56,974 nt of DNA, taken from positions 1-56,974 of the forward strand of contig NZMG01000038.1 in assembly GCA_002694465.1 (NCBI GenBank), given 5' to 3'. This DNA comes from Flavobacteriaceae bacterium. Lineage in GTDB: Bacteria; Bacteroidota; Bacteroidia; Flavobacteriales; Flavobacteriaceae. The position numbers and the translations under genes were made by a program. Position 1 is the stretch's first letter, and every line of letters begins with the position of its first letter. Of the stretch, positions 42,776 to 53,719 are shown in pieces. The notes under the pieces were generated by a model, which searched no databases, had not been told where the DNA came from, and was given only the letters and a program-made list of their open reading frames with translations.

Positions 42776-44371
42776 ATGCCAAAACAATATATTTCCTACT
42801 CCAAAACGGGTTATTTTTCTAAACTCATCTGTGATTATTTGGCGCAAAAAGAGGAGCTAAACGCGTTTTATCATCGATTTCCGAACCTTGAAAATTTTAA
42901 ACCTCAGCTAGAGGAGAAGCAATTGTCCGTTCGAGCGCAGTCAAGAACTACCTTAGTGCATCAACTCAAAAAGCAATACGAATGTTGTACTCCATCGGAA
43001 GCGACCTTACAAAATATTGAAGCATTACAAAACGATACCACCTTTACCATTACCACAGGCCACCAACTTAATTTGTTTACGGGGCCTTTGTATTTTTTAT
43101 ACAAGATTTTTGATACCATTAATCTTTCCGAACAACTCAATGCCTCCTATCCTAAACATCACTTTGTACCCGTGTATTGGATGGCTACGGAAGACCACGA
43201 TTTTGATGAAATCAATTATTTCAATTTTAAAGGGAAAAAAATCGCTTGGGATAGAAACAGTGGAGGGGCTGTGGGCGAACTTTCTACGGAAGGATTGCAA
43301 GAAGTGTATGAACTTCTGAAAAAAGAATGGGGTGGGTCTAAGAATGCACAAGAACTGCTGAAACTCTTTTCAGAAAGTTATGTAAAGCACAATAACCTTG
43401 CAGACGCTACCCGAAATCTAGCCAATGAATTGTTTAAAGATTATGGGTTAGTCATCATTGACGGAAATGATGTAGAGTTAAAAAAAGCCTTTATTCCCTA
43501 TGCTGAAAAGGAATTGACAGAGCATTTGTCCTTCAAAAAAGTAACGGAAACAACTGAAAAGTTGATTGAAACTGGGTTTGGTGAGCAAGTCCATCCGCGG
43601 GAGATTAACTTGTTTTATTTGCAGGAAGGATTGCGAGAACGCATTATTGAGAAAGATGGAATGTTTTATGTAAACGATACCGAAATCGCTTTTTCAAAAG
43701 AGGAAATCCTTACAGAACTTCAAAACAACCCCGAACGATTTTCGCCCAATGCATTGTTGCGACCTTTATACCAAGAAGTGATATTGCCTAACCTTTGTTA
43801 CATTGGCGGTGGCGGCGAATTGGCGTATTGGTTTCAGCTAAAGGATTATTTTGAAGCAGTTACTGTTCCGTTTCCAGTATTATTATTACGAAACTCGGCC
43901 TTGTTAGTGCCAGAAAAACTTTCCGAAAAGCTCGATAAACTTGAGGTTCCTATTTCTGAAGTATTCCAAAAGCAACACGAACTCAAAACGTGGTACACCA
44001 AAAAGCTTTCAGAAATTGAGATTGATTTTTCAAGTCAGCGTGAGCATTTACAACAGCAATTCAAGGATTTATACGAGTTGGCTAAAAAAACCGATGCCTC
44101 TTTTGTGGGGGCGGTCGCAGCGCAAGAAAAGAAGCAGCTCAACGGACTATATAACCTCGAAAAACGTTTGTTAAAAGCCCAAAAGCGAAAATTGGCAGAC
44201 CATTTGGAGCGACTGACTGCTATGCAGGACGAACTATTCCCCAAGGGAAGTTTGCAGGAGCGTAACGAGAATTTTTCAGAAATGTATTTAGAGTTGGGAG
44301 ACGCATTGCTTTCTATTTTGAAAAAGGAGTTGGAGCCGTTGGTAAATGAATTTACAGTTTTAAAAGTTTAA
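42776..44371 (+). CDS. bshC: Bacillithiol biosynthesis cysteine-adding enzyme BshC
   Basis: BshC adds cysteine to glucosaminyl-malate as the last step of bacillithiol synthesis. The 531 residues match the family: SKTGYFSKLICDYL near the start, TITTGHQLNLFTGPLYFLYK (nucleotide-fold core), PVYWMATEDHDFDEIN and RPLYQEVILPNLCYIGGGGE. A coiled-coil of about 90 residues near the end (residues 400-490) is typical. Residues 52-57 (VRAQSR) are encoded by a dispersed repeat core, CGAGCGCAGTC, showing the repeat has been accepted within the frame. The presence of bshC indicates bacillithiol is the main thiol here, in keeping with the nearby OsmC protein. Confidence 0.95.
   Translation: MPKQYISYSKTGYFSKLICDYLAQKEELNAFYHRFPNLENFKPQLEEKQLSVRAQSRTTLVHQLKKQYECCTPSEATLQNIEALQNDTTFTITTGHQLNLFTGPLYFLYKIFDTINLSEQLNASYPKHHFVPVYWMATEDHDFDEINYFNFKGKKIAWDRNSGGAVGELSTEGLQEVYELLKKEWGGSKNAQELLKLFSESYVKHNNLADATRNLANELFKDYGLVIIDGNDVELKKAFIPYAEKELTEHLSFKKVTETTEKLIETGFGEQVHPREINLFYLQEGLRERIIEKDGMFYVNDTEIAFSKEEILTELQNNPERFSPNALLRPLYQEVILPNLCYIGGGGELAYWFQLKDYFEAVTVPFPVLLLRNSALLVPEKLSEKLDKLEVPISEVFQKQHELKTWYTKKLSEIEIDFSSQREHLQQQFKDLYELAKKTDASFVGAVAAQEKKQLNGLYNLEKRLLKAQKRKLADHLERLTAMQDELFPKGSLQERNENFSEMYLELGDALLSILKKELEPLVNEFTVLKV
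42930..42947. repeat. Dispersed repeat core inside bshC
   Basis: TTCGAGCGCAGTCAAGAA shares the 11-bp core CGAGCGCAGTC with the palindrome at 15057-15076. It falls in a variable N-terminal stretch of bshC without breaking the frame. Confidence 0.6.
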
Positions 44372-44423
44372 AACTTTAATAAAAAAGTTACTATTCTATC
44401 TTAGCCAAAAACAAAAAACACCC

Positions 44424-44431
44424 TATTTTTG
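44424..44431 (+). promoter_or_regulatory. guaA: -7 promoter element of guaA
   Basis: TATTTTTG is a full TAnnTTTG match, 3 bp before the ATG at 44435. An in-frame TTG at 44429 lies inside it. A clear -33 element is not seen, and a very short or absent leader is implied. Confidence 0.5.
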
Positions 44432-44434
44432 CCT

Positions 44435-45964
44435 ATGCAAAACAACGTCCTTATTTTAGATTTTGGTTCGCAGTTCACCCAACTTATTGCAAGACGGGTA
44501 AGAGAACTCAACATTTACTGCGAAATTCACCCTTACCACCACATTCCAGAAGATTTGTCAAGCTTTAAGGCAGTCATCCTTTCGGGGAGTCCTTTTTCGG
44601 TACGTGCTGAAGATGCGCCCCATCCCGATTTATCAAGAATTAAAGGAAAATTACCGCTGTTAGGCGTATGTTACGGAGCCCAGTATTTGGCACATTTTTT
44701 TGGAGGTGAAGTAGCTCCTTCCAACACCAGAGAGTATGGAAGAGCCAAGCTAAATACCATTTTAGACACGTCCAATTTGTTTATAGGAATCCCAGAAGGT
44801 GCACAAGTGTGGATGAGTCATAGTGATAGTATAAAAGTACTTCCCAAAAAAGCGATTAAGCTAGCCAGTACCGATGACGTTGCCAATGCCGCTTACCAAA
44901 TTGAAGGGGAAGAAACCTATGCCATTCAGTTTCACCCAGAAGTCTATCATACTACCCACGGAAAACAATTACTTGAAAATTTCCTTATAGAAATTGCCAA
45001 AGTAAAACCAAATTGGACGCCTGCTGCCTTTGTGGATACCACCGTTCAGGAATTAAAAGACAAATTGGGCAATGATAAAGTTGTTTTGGGACTCAGTGGA
45101 GGCGTCGATTCTACCGTAGCAGCAGTACTCTTACATAAGGCCATTGGGAAAAATCTGTATTGTATTTTCGTAAATAACGGATTGCTACGTAAAAATGAAT
45201 TCCAGAATGTGCTTGACCAATATGAGCATATGGGGCTTAATGTAAAAGGAGTGGATGCTTCGGCACGTTTCTTGAATGCATTAGCGGGTGTGAGTGATCC
45301 TGAAGCAAAACGAAAAGCCATTGGAAATGCCTTTATAGAAGTATTTGATCACGAAGCACATTTGGTGGAAGATGTCGATTGGTTGGCACAAGGAACGATT
45401 TATCCCGATGTTATAGAAAGTGTTTCGGTGAATGGGCCTTCGGTCACTATTAAATCGCATCATAATGTGGGAGGATTACCCGATTTTATGAAATTAAAAG
45501 TGGTAGAGCCGTTACGAATGTTATTTAAAGATGAAGTACGTCGCGTTGGAGCCCAAATGGGCATCGACCCAGAATTATTGGGAAGACATCCGTTTCCAGG
45601 ACCTGGATTGGCGATTCGAATTTTGGGAGACATTACAGAAGAAAAAGTGCGTATCTTACAAGAGGTAGACGCTATTTTTATCAACGGACTTAAAAAATGG
45701 GATTTGTATGATAAGGTTTGGCAAGCGGGAGCCATATTATTGCCTGTGCAAAGTGTAGGAGTAATGGGAGATGAACGTACCTACGAAAAAGTAGTGGCGT
45801 TGCGAGCAGTAGAAAGCACTGATGGAATGACGGCAGATTGGGTAAATTTACCCTATGAGTTTTTACAAGAAACCTCAAACTATATAATAAACCGAGTAAA
45901 AGGCGTTAATAGAGTAGTTTACGACATTAGCTCTAAGCCGCCAGCCACCATTGAGTGGGAATAA
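44435..45964 (+). CDS. guaA: GMP synthase (glutamine-hydrolysing)
   Basis: GuaA converts XMP to GMP with glutamine and ATP. The N-terminal class I amidotransferase has the nucleophile Cys in [15 protein letters not shown] and the His in FHPEVYHT. The ATP-pyrophosphatase domain carries the P-loop [14 protein letters not shown]. The C-terminal dimerisation domain ends with KPPATIEWE, as in all GuaA proteins. The start at 44435 ([16 protein letters not shown]) is preferred over the TTG at 44429, which lies in the promoter. The 509 residues are of normal length. The LysM gene follows after 19 bp. Confidence 0.98.
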   Translation: MQNNVLILDFGSQFTQLIARRVRELNIYCEIHPYHHIPEDLSSFKAVILSGSPFSVRAEDAPHPDLSRIKGKLPLLGVCYGAQYLAHFFGGEVAPSNTREYGRAKLNTILDTSNLFIGIPEGAQVWMSHSDSIKVLPKKAIKLASTDDVANAAYQIEGEETYAIQFHPEVYHTTHGKQLLENFLIEIAKVKPNWTPAAFVDTTVQELKDKLGNDKVVLGLSGGVDSTVAAVLLHKAIGKNLYCIFVNNGLLRKNEFQNVLDQYEHMGLNVKGVDASARFLNALAGVSDPEAKRKAIGNAFIEVFDHEAHLVEDVDWLAQGTIYPDVIESVSVNGPSVTIKSHHNVGGLPDFMKLKVVEPLRMLFKDEVRRVGAQMGIDPELLGRHPFPGPGLAIRILGDITEEKVRILQEVDAIFINGLKKWDLYDKVWQAGAILLPVQSVGVMGDERTYEKVVALRAVESTDGMTADWVNLPYEFLQETSNYIINRVKGVNRVVYDISSKPPATIEWE

Positions 45965-45983
45965 TATTAAAACTATTTGCTAA

Positions 45984-47894
45984 GTGAAATATCTAATCAT
46001 CATTTTTTCTTTTCTTCTGCTGCATTCCTGCATTAGCTATGCCGAAATTCCTTCGCAAGAAACCTATAAAACCCATAAAGTTGAAAAAGGTGAAACCGTG
46101 TACAGCATTGCAAAAAAATACGGCGTAAGCGAAGAGGCAATTTACCGTTTAAACCCAGATGCTAAAAATGGAATCACTTCCAGTAGTGTTTTAATTATTC
46201 CTGCCGCAAGCGGAAATGAATTAAAAGTAACAGGGTTTAAAACGCATAGAACAAAAAGAAAAGAAACGCTTTTCAGTATTTCTCAAAAGTATGGAGTGAC
46301 CATAGATGACATTAAGAAATATAATAAGTTTTTATATTCTGAAGGATTAAGAAAAGGAGATAAACTTGAAATTCCGCAGTTTGAAAGAGTAGTTATTTCT
46401 GAAACCACTACAGAAGTTACTACAGAAACTGAGACTATAAAAGACACTCAAATTCATGAGGTGCAACCCAAAGAAACCTTCTACGGCATTGCCCGTATGT
46501 ATGGTATTTCTGTCGCAGAGTTAAAAGCACTAAACCCAGAATTAAAGGAAGGTTTGCCTATTGGAACAAAATTGAATGTTCCTAAATCCTCCGTGACCGA
46601 ATCGGCTACCATTGAAGAATCAAAATTCGATTTTTACGAAGTCCAACCCAAAGAAGGGTTTTATAGGTTAAAAGTAAAATTAGGTCTTACAGAAGAGGAA
46701 ATTGTTGCTTTGAATCCGTATGCAAAAGACGGTTTAAAAGAAGGAATGGTTTTAAAAATTCCGAGAGAAGCTTCAGAAGCGATATCAATAAATGCTAACA
46801 AAATCAACCTTGAGAATACGATTATAAATAAACAGAAGAAACATGTGGTGGTCTTTCTTCCGTTTCAATTACCTGAAGTGGTTTCAGATTCTATAGATTC
46901 TCAAAAGGATATTTTAAAGAAAAATAGAACCCTTCGTATTGCGTTGGATTTTTATAGTGGAGTGCTTATGGCAACAGACTTTGCCAAAGACAAAGGGATC
47001 TCGATAGATTTAAAAGTGTATGATTCTGAGGGAAGCAAAACCACACTAAACTCGATCCTGTCTCAAAACGATTTTTCAGAAGTGGATGCTGTTATTGGGC
47101 CACTATTAAGTAAGAGTGTTGAGTTTGTCGCACAAGAATTAAAGGGAGATAATGTGCCTGTTTTTTCACCCTTAAGCAATCGAAATATTAAACTCACCTC
47201 CAATTTGTTTCAGACGCTTCCCGATGAAGAACTGCTCACTCAGCAAATGATTCAGTTTTTAAAGGACAATTACGAAGGAAAAAAAGTAATTCTTATTGCC
47301 GATAGTGATAGCAAAACAAAACAGAGGGTTCTAGCAGCCATTCCATCTGCTACCACACTTTCGCCAAGAGAAAAAGGATTTTTATATGTGACGGATATTC
47401 AAGGAAAACTAGATAAGACCCTAGAGAATTGGGTGATTTTAGAATCGAATAACCCTGTCCTTATTAGCAATGTGGTGGGTATTTTAAATGGAATGAATAC
47501 CGATGGAAATGTGCGTTTGTTAACAACGAACAAGAATGACAATTTTGAATACGATGATGTTTCTAATATGCATTTGGCCAATCTTAATTTTACATTTCCC
47601 TCGGTAAGTAAAAGCTATGATTTTGAAGAAAAAGATGCATTCATTGTGAGTTACGAAAACAAATACGGTGTATTGCCTAATCGATATGCCGTGCGTGGAT
47701 TCGATTTAACGTATGACGTGTTGTTGCGTTTAGCCGCAGCAGATACTATTTATGATGCTGTGGATAGTGAATCGGAAACAGAATATGTTGAAAATAAATT
47801 TCGTTACGATAAAAAGTTATTTTCTGGATACACCAATCAAGCCTTCTATATATTAAAATATGGGGAAGGACTTAAAATAGAAGTTGTAAAATAA
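45984..47894 (+). CDS. Exported protein with four LysM repeats fused to a periplasmic ligand-binding domain
   Basis: The start is GTG (MKYLIIIFSFLLLHSCISYA), giving a signal sequence with a possible lipobox Cys16 (LLLHSC). Four LysM modules follow in residues about 30-265: KVEKGETVYSIAKKYGVSEE, RTKRKETLFSISQKYGV, EVQPKETFYGIARMYGIS and EVQPKEGFYRLKVKLGLTEE. From about residue 285 to the end there is an ABC-type periplasmic-binding fold (VVVFLPFQLPEV, DFYSGVLMATDFAKDKGI, VIGPLLSKSVEFVA). LysM domains bind peptidoglycan, so the sensor-like domain would be held at the cell wall. The partner and ligand are unknown. It overlaps the OsmC gene by 1 nt. Confidence 0.92.
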   Translation: MKYLIIIFSFLLLHSCISYAEIPSQETYKTHKVEKGETVYSIAKKYGVSEEAIYRLNPDAKNGITSSSVLIIPAASGNELKVTGFKTHRTKRKETLFSISQKYGVTIDDIKKYNKFLYSEGLRKGDKLEIPQFERVVISETTTEVTTETETIKDTQIHEVQPKETFYGIARMYGISVAELKALNPELKEGLPIGTKLNVPKSSVTESATIEESKFDFYEVQPKEGFYRLKVKLGLTEEEIVALNPYAKDGLKEGMVLKIPREASEAISINANKINLENTIINKQKKHVVVFLPFQLPEVVSDSIDSQKDILKKNRTLRIALDFYSGVLMATDFAKDKGISIDLKVYDSEGSKTTLNSILSQNDFSEVDAVIGPLLSKSVEFVAQELKGDNVPVFSPLSNRNIKLTSNLFQTLPDEELLTQQMIQFLKDNYEGKKVILIADSDSKTKQRVLAAIPSATTLSPREKGFLYVTDIQGKLDKTLENWVILESNNPVLISNVVGILNGMNTDGNVRLLTTNKNDNFEYDDVSNMHLANLNFTFPSVSKSYDFEEKDAFIVSYENKYGVLPNRYAVRGFDLTYDVLLRLAAADTIYDAVDSESETEYVENKFRYDKKLFSGYTNQAFYILKYGEGLKIEVVK

Positions 47895-48298
47895 TGGCTA
47901 CCTCAAAAGTTACCTACTTAGGAAATCTTCGCACTACCAATGAGCATTTAAAATCGGGCGACACCTTTATCACAGATGCTCCTACCGATAATCAAGGGAA
48001 AGGGGAAGCTTTTTCACCAACCGATACCGTGGCCACGGGATTGGCAAATTGTATGTTGACGACTATGGGCATTAAAGCCGAAGGCTTAGGTGTTGTCTTA
48101 GATGGCGCCACAGCCACGGTAACTAAAACGATGGCTTCCAATCCGCGTAGGATTTCAAAAATTGAAGTAGAGATGCAGCTACCTGCTGGAGTTTCCGATA
48201 AAAATCAAAAGATATTAGAACATACGGCAAAAACTTGCCCTGTGGATTATAGTTTGCATCCAGATATTGAACGCCTTGTTCAGTTTAACTGGGGATAG
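47894..48298 (+). CDS. OsmC family peroxidase-like protein
   Basis: OsmC/Ohr proteins use two cysteines to reduce organic hydroperoxides. Here the two are Cys53 in GLANCMLTTMG and Cys115 in AKTCPVDYSLHPD, at the standard spacing, and the length (134 residues) is normal. The gene's ATG overlaps the previous stop (TAATG), so translation is coupled with the LysM fusion gene. The protein is cytosolic. In a bacillithiol organism, a low-molecular thiol may recycle it; this is inference. Confidence 0.93.
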   Translation: MATSKVTYLGNLRTTNEHLKSGDTFITDAPTDNQGKGEAFSPTDTVATGLANCMLTTMGIKAEGLGVVLDGATATVTKTMASNPRRISKIEVEMQLPAGVSDKNQKILEHTAKTCPVDYSLHPDIERLVQFNWG

Positions 48299-48335
48299 CT
48301 ACGTTCAATATTTTTAAAAATCCATCGTTATTCAA

Positions 48336-48872
48336 ATGATGAATATTATTATCCTTTTGTTGCTTCCATTCTTCGGAATAATTTCTTCTTTTGAAGAGGA
48401 AAAAATCGCTTGGGATGCAAATAGACCGCTTACTTGGGAAGATTTTAGAGGCGTTCCCAATCGAGCCGATAGCTTTGTGGCGAGTACCAATTCTGGAATT
48501 TCTTTTTCTTTTTCGTTTAGCGAACGAAATGGCGTTGCAAACATTCAATATACGGTGGTGAGTAATTTTTACCCAGATCTTTCTTGGTATCGCCCAGAGC
48601 GAGTGACTCAATATATTTTAGAACACGAGCAAACCCATTTTGATATAAGCGAATTGCACGCACGGAAACTTCGGAATGCGCTTTCTTCTTTAAGTCACGA
48701 TAGGGATTTTAAAGAGAAAGCCGAAGCGATTTACAATAGATTGGAAGCCGAACGCCGCGCCATGCAAACGCAATACGATAAAGAGAGTGACCATTCTAAT
48801 GTAAAAGAAATGGAATACCAATGGCGAACCAAAGTTGCACAAGAACTTAATGCCTTGGACGCTTGGAAATAG
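48336..48872 (+). CDS. DUF922 family protein, putative metallopeptidase
   Basis: The 178-residue protein has an N-terminal hydrophobic segment (MMNIIILLLLPFFGIISSF), probably an export signal. The rest matches DUF922: RPLTWEDFRGVPN, then the zinc-type motif EHEQTHFDISELHAR with His97, Glu98 and His101. HExxH proteins of this group are thought to be secreted zinc peptidases. No substrate is known. The DUF3820 gene begins before this one's stop (10-bp overlap). Confidence 0.85.
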   Translation: MMNIIILLLLPFFGIISSFEEEKIAWDANRPLTWEDFRGVPNRADSFVASTNSGISFSFSFSERNGVANIQYTVVSNFYPDLSWYRPERVTQYILEHEQTHFDISELHARKLRNALSSLSHDRDFKEKAEAIYNRLEAERRAMQTQYDKESDHSNVKEMEYQWRTKVAQELNALDAWK

Positions 48873-49081
48873 ATAAAAATCACCTCATTGAACTTGCTAA
48901 CTACAAAATGCCTTTTGGAAAATACGAAGGCCACTATCTTTTAAAAATCCCTGAATATTACTTTGCTTGGTTTGCTCAAAAAGGCTTCCCTGATGGCAAA
49001 TTAGGACGGATGATGAAAGAAATGCACGAGATTAAAATTAATGGGTTGGAGGGATTGTTGAAGCCTTTGGTTAAAAAGTAA
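48863..49081 (+). CDS. DUF3820 family protein
   Basis: The 72 residues match DUF3820, a small cytosolic family of unknown function: KNHLIELANYKMPFGKYEGH, LLKIPEYYFAWFAQKGFP and GKLGRMMKEMHEIKINGLEG. The frame starts at a TTG codon inside the end of the DUF922 gene (overlap 48863-48872), and the N-terminus then fits the family; the only later ATG would cut off conserved residues. It is the last gene of a compact run that starts at guaA. Confidence 0.87.
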   Translation: MEIDKNHLIELANYKMPFGKYEGHYLLKIPEYYFAWFAQKGFPDGKLGRMMKEMHEIKINGLEGLLKPLVKK

Positions 49082-49144
49082 CTTACGATGTTTTTTTAAG
49101 AATCACTTCAGATTTAATTTATCATTCTAATAATTCCAAAATTC

Positions 49145-49177
49145 TTTAGCCACCTCCGCACAAAAACTGTATCTTTG
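49145..49177 (+). promoter_or_regulatory. pyrG: Promoter of pyrG
   Basis: TTTA (49145-49148), a 21-bp spacer and TATCTTTG (49170-49177), a full TAnnTTTG match. It lies 28 bp before the ATG. Confidence 0.6.
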
Positions 49178-49193
49178 CATCCCGTATAGGTAA

Positions 49194-50819
<1,626 letters not shown>

Positions 50820-50875
50820 CGACAATTTGTCTGAACTCTTTTTTAGGCGAGGTTGTTGTAAAACAAAATAAAACT

Positions 50876-50893
50876 TCCCCCTTTGAAGGGGGA
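50876..50893. repeat. Hairpin repeat between pyrG and yidC
   Basis: TCCCCCTTTGAAGGGGGA is an exact palindrome, followed by TTGAGGGGGA. There is no T-run. Elements of this kind occur between genes in many Flavobacteriaceae genomes. Confidence 0.65.
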
Positions 50894-50930
50894 TTGAGGG
50901 GGATGTCAATCAACCTCTAATTTTAATTAT

Positions 50931-52823
50931 ATGGAAGAAAAAAAATTTGACCTCAATACGTTAATTGGATTTTTATTGATTGGAGGAATCCTTTTATGGA
51001 TGCTTTATCAAAATCAGCCAACCCCTGAAGAGATTGAAGCCGAAAAAGCAAAGACCGAACAGGTAGTGGAAGAATCCACAACTTCAGATATTCAAAATAC
51101 TCCTGTATTTGAATCTTCAGTAACAACAGAAAATACAGTAAATACAACAGATTCTTTAGCCGTTTCAGAATTGCAAAACAGACTTGGCTCTTTTGCGTAT
51201 TCTGGCACATTACCTTCAGCAAAAGAAGGAACTACCGTGGTAGAAAATGATGTTTTACAATTAACCGTAAGTAATAAAGGAGGGTACATTGTTGAGGCCA
51301 AACTAAAAGACCAAACACAATACCGTGGCGAGCCTGTATATCTTATAAAAGATGGAAATAACGATTTCAATCTTCAGTTTTCGGCAGAAAATAGATTACT
51401 AAATACGCGCGATTTATTTTTTGAACCAACGGTATCCGAAAATGGAGAAAATCAAGTACTTTCTATGAAGTTAAAAACTTCCGAAAGTGCTTATATAGAG
51501 TATCGTTACGAGTTAAAACCAGGCGAGTATATGCTTGATTTTAATCTTAGAACACAAGGGTTGGACGGAGTGATAGATGCTTCACAACCCATGTATTTGG
51601 ATTGGAATTATAAAGGCTACCGCCAGGCGAAAAGTATCTCCTACGAAAACCGCTACACACGCCTTACTTACGAGTTCGAAAATGGCGATGACCACAGTAA
51701 ACTTTCTCCCACTGGAGAGGATGAAGAGACCGAAGTTGATGTCACTTGGTTAAATTTCCGTCAACACTTTTTTAGCTCTATGATTTTAACCGATACGGCT
51801 TTTAAAGAAGTTAAGTTAACTTCTGAAGACTTAGTGAAGGATGAAGAAGTGGATACCCTTTTCACCAAAAAATACGGTGCTAGAATGTTGCTAGAACCTA
51901 AAGGCGGGGCGTTGGCGTACGATATGAATATGTACTACGGACCAACGGATTACCAAATTTTTAAAACCTACGATAGAAATCTAGATGAGGCGATGCCCTT
52001 AGGTTGGGGGCTATTTGGATTCTTAAACAAATACCTTATTATTCCAGTATTTAGTTTGTTAAGTGATTGGTTCCCTGCTGGAATTGCGATTATTGTATTG
52101 ACTATTTTATTCAAATTATTGTTATCACCTGTACAATACAAACAGTATGTTTCTCAAGCAAAATTGAAGGTGCTAAAACCAGAATTGGATGAAATAAAGA
52201 AGAAGTACGAAGGCAATAACATGAAGATTCAGCAAGAAACCCTCAAACTTCAAAACATAGCAGGAGCGAGTCCGTTAAAGGGATGTTTACCCGCCTTATT
52301 ACAAATTCCAGTCTTTTATGCTTTGTTCACGTTTTTCCCTACGGCATTCGATTTACGTCAAAAAAGTTTCCTTTGGGCAGATGATTTAGCGAGTTACGAT
52401 GTGGTGGCAGAACTTCCATTTCATATTCCCTTTTATGGAGACCATGTTAGTCTTTTCCCAATATTAGCTTCCATAGCTATCTTTGTGTATATGATGATGA
52501 GTATGGGATCTACCATGCAACAACAGCAGCAACCAGGGATGCCTAATATGAAGTTTTTAATGTACTTATCACCGCTGTTTATGCTGGTTTTCTTCAATAA
52601 CTATGCGAGTGGACTTTCGGTGTATTATTTAACTTCCAACTTGATTACCATAGGAATTATGGTAGTGATTAAGAATTTTATTATTGATGAGGATAAGATT
52701 CACGCGAAGATTCAGGTAAACAAGAAAAAGCCTAAAAAGCAAAATCGTTTTCAGCGAAAAATGGCTGAAATGATGGAGCAAGCTGAAGCTCAGAAAAAAG
52801 CACAACAAAAAAATAAAAAGTAG
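50931..52823 (+). CDS. yidC: Membrane protein insertase YidC
   Basis: YidC inserts and folds membrane proteins, alone or with SecYEG. The 630 residues have the Gram-negative layout: an N-terminal helix (FDLNTLIGFLLIGGILLWML), a large periplasmic beta domain (residues about 60-350) and a C-terminal group of five membrane helices (GIAIIVLTILFKLLLSPVQY, GCLPALLQIPVFYALFTFF, and LYLSPLFMLVFFNNYASGLS-type segments, where the sequence reads MYLSPLFMLVFFNN). The conserved cytosolic hairpin YKQYVSQAKLKVLKPELDEI lies after the second helix. A basic C-tail (KKKPKKQNRFQRKM) may bind ribosomes. Confidence 0.98.
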   Translation: MEEKKFDLNTLIGFLLIGGILLWMLYQNQPTPEEIEAEKAKTEQVVEESTTSDIQNTPVFESSVTTENTVNTTDSLAVSELQNRLGSFAYSGTLPSAKEGTTVVENDVLQLTVSNKGGYIVEAKLKDQTQYRGEPVYLIKDGNNDFNLQFSAENRLLNTRDLFFEPTVSENGENQVLSMKLKTSESAYIEYRYELKPGEYMLDFNLRTQGLDGVIDASQPMYLDWNYKGYRQAKSISYENRYTRLTYEFENGDDHSKLSPTGEDEETEVDVTWLNFRQHFFSSMILTDTAFKEVKLTSEDLVKDEEVDTLFTKKYGARMLLEPKGGALAYDMNMYYGPTDYQIFKTYDRNLDEAMPLGWGLFGFLNKYLIIPVFSLLSDWFPAGIAIIVLTILFKLLLSPVQYKQYVSQAKLKVLKPELDEIKKKYEGNNMKIQQETLKLQNIAGASPLKGCLPALLQIPVFYALFTFFPTAFDLRQKSFLWADDLASYDVVAELPFHIPFYGDHVSLFPILASIAIFVYMMMSMGSTMQQQQQPGMPNMKFLMYLSPLFMLVFFNNYASGLSVYYLTSNLITIGIMVVIKNFIIDEDKIHAKIQVNKKKPKKQNRFQRKMAEMMEQAEAQKKAQQKNKK

Positions 52824-52913
52824 TAAAGCATTTAGTTTTATTGAAAATGCTTCGGTACAATTTTTGAAAGTTTTATTTCATCTGTATAAAACATTTGATA
52901 AATGGGAAGATGG

Positions 52914-52980
52914 GATGCCTTCTTTATAAATCTTCGGAGGATTTATAAAATTTCTTTAGGGGCATTTCGTTAGCTAATTA
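52914..52980 (+). repeat. Hairpin element, copy 3 of 3
   Basis: TTTATAAATC (52923-52932) pairs with GATTTATAAA (52940-52949). An outer stem GATGCC (52914-52919) faces GGCAT (52961-52965). The end reads CGTTAGCTAATTA (52968-52980), like the ends of copies 1 and 2, 12 bp before the next gene. Confidence 0.45.
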
Positions 52981-52992
52981 AAAGTAATAACA

Positions 52993-53679
52993 ATGAAATA
53001 CACCCTTTATATTTACTTTATTTTATTTGGTTCTTCACTTTGCGCACAAGAATCAATAAATCAAATGGATGCCAATGGGAAGCGTCATGGGGTTTGGAAA
53101 AAAACCTTTCCTGGAACACAACAGATTCGATATGAAGGTACTTTTAAACATGGAAAGGAAGTGGGTGTCTTCAAATTCTACTGCGAAGAATGTGGAAAAC
53201 AGCCATCAGTGGTAAGCACTTTTAATGACAAAGATGATTCAGCTTGGGTGCAATATTTTACCATAAAAGGGAAATTGGTGAGCGAAGGAAAAATGATTAA
53301 TAAAGAGCGTGAAGGAGAGTGGGTTGCCTATCATGAAAAGTCCAAACAAGTCATGAGTCGTGAGTTTTATAAAGACGGAAAACTCCACGGGAAACAAACA
53401 ACCTATTATCCAGACGGCAAAGTAACTGAAGAAATTACCTATGTCAATGGAATAAAGGAAGGTGAAAATTTATACTATTCTCCAGAGGGGGTTTTGATTA
53501 AAAAACTTCAGTATCGTAACAATCAATTGGAAGGTGCTGCTACTTATTATGACGCTTTTGGTGTTGTAGTAATTGAAGGAAATTATAAGCAAGGAAAGAA
53601 ACATGGGCTTTGGAAATACTACAAAAATGGCCAACTCGAAATGGAAGAAATTTACCCTAAACCACTCAAAAAAGGATAA
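52993..53679 (+). CDS. Exported MORN-repeat protein (YwqK-like)
   Basis: MKYTLYIYFILFGSSLCAQ is a signal peptide. The rest (about 209 residues) consists of MORN-2-type repeats of about 23 residues each, with motifs such as GKRHGVWKKTFPG, QIRYEGTFKHGKEVGVF, KLHGKQTTYYPDGKVTEEIT, IKEGENLYYSPEGVLIKKL and KKHGLWKYYKNGQLEMEE. Such proteins are often labelled YwqK-family antitoxins by similarity, but no toxin gene is next to it and it is exported. Its role is unknown. It follows hairpin element copy 3. Confidence 0.88.
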   Translation: MKYTLYIYFILFGSSLCAQESINQMDANGKRHGVWKKTFPGTQQIRYEGTFKHGKEVGVFKFYCEECGKQPSVVSTFNDKDDSAWVQYFTIKGKLVSEGKMINKEREGEWVAYHEKSKQVMSREFYKDGKLHGKQTTYYPDGKVTEEITYVNGIKEGENLYYSPEGVLIKKLQYRNNQLEGAATYYDAFGVVVIEGNYKQGKKHGLWKYYKNGQLEMEEIYPKPLKKG

Positions 53680-53719
53680 TCGCGTAAGTATTTTATAACT
53701 TTACCGTCCTATAATCAAG

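Noticed and set aside
52993..53679. Toxin-antitoxin system
   Set aside because: The YwqK label comes from MORN repeats only; the protein is exported and no toxin gene is adjacent.
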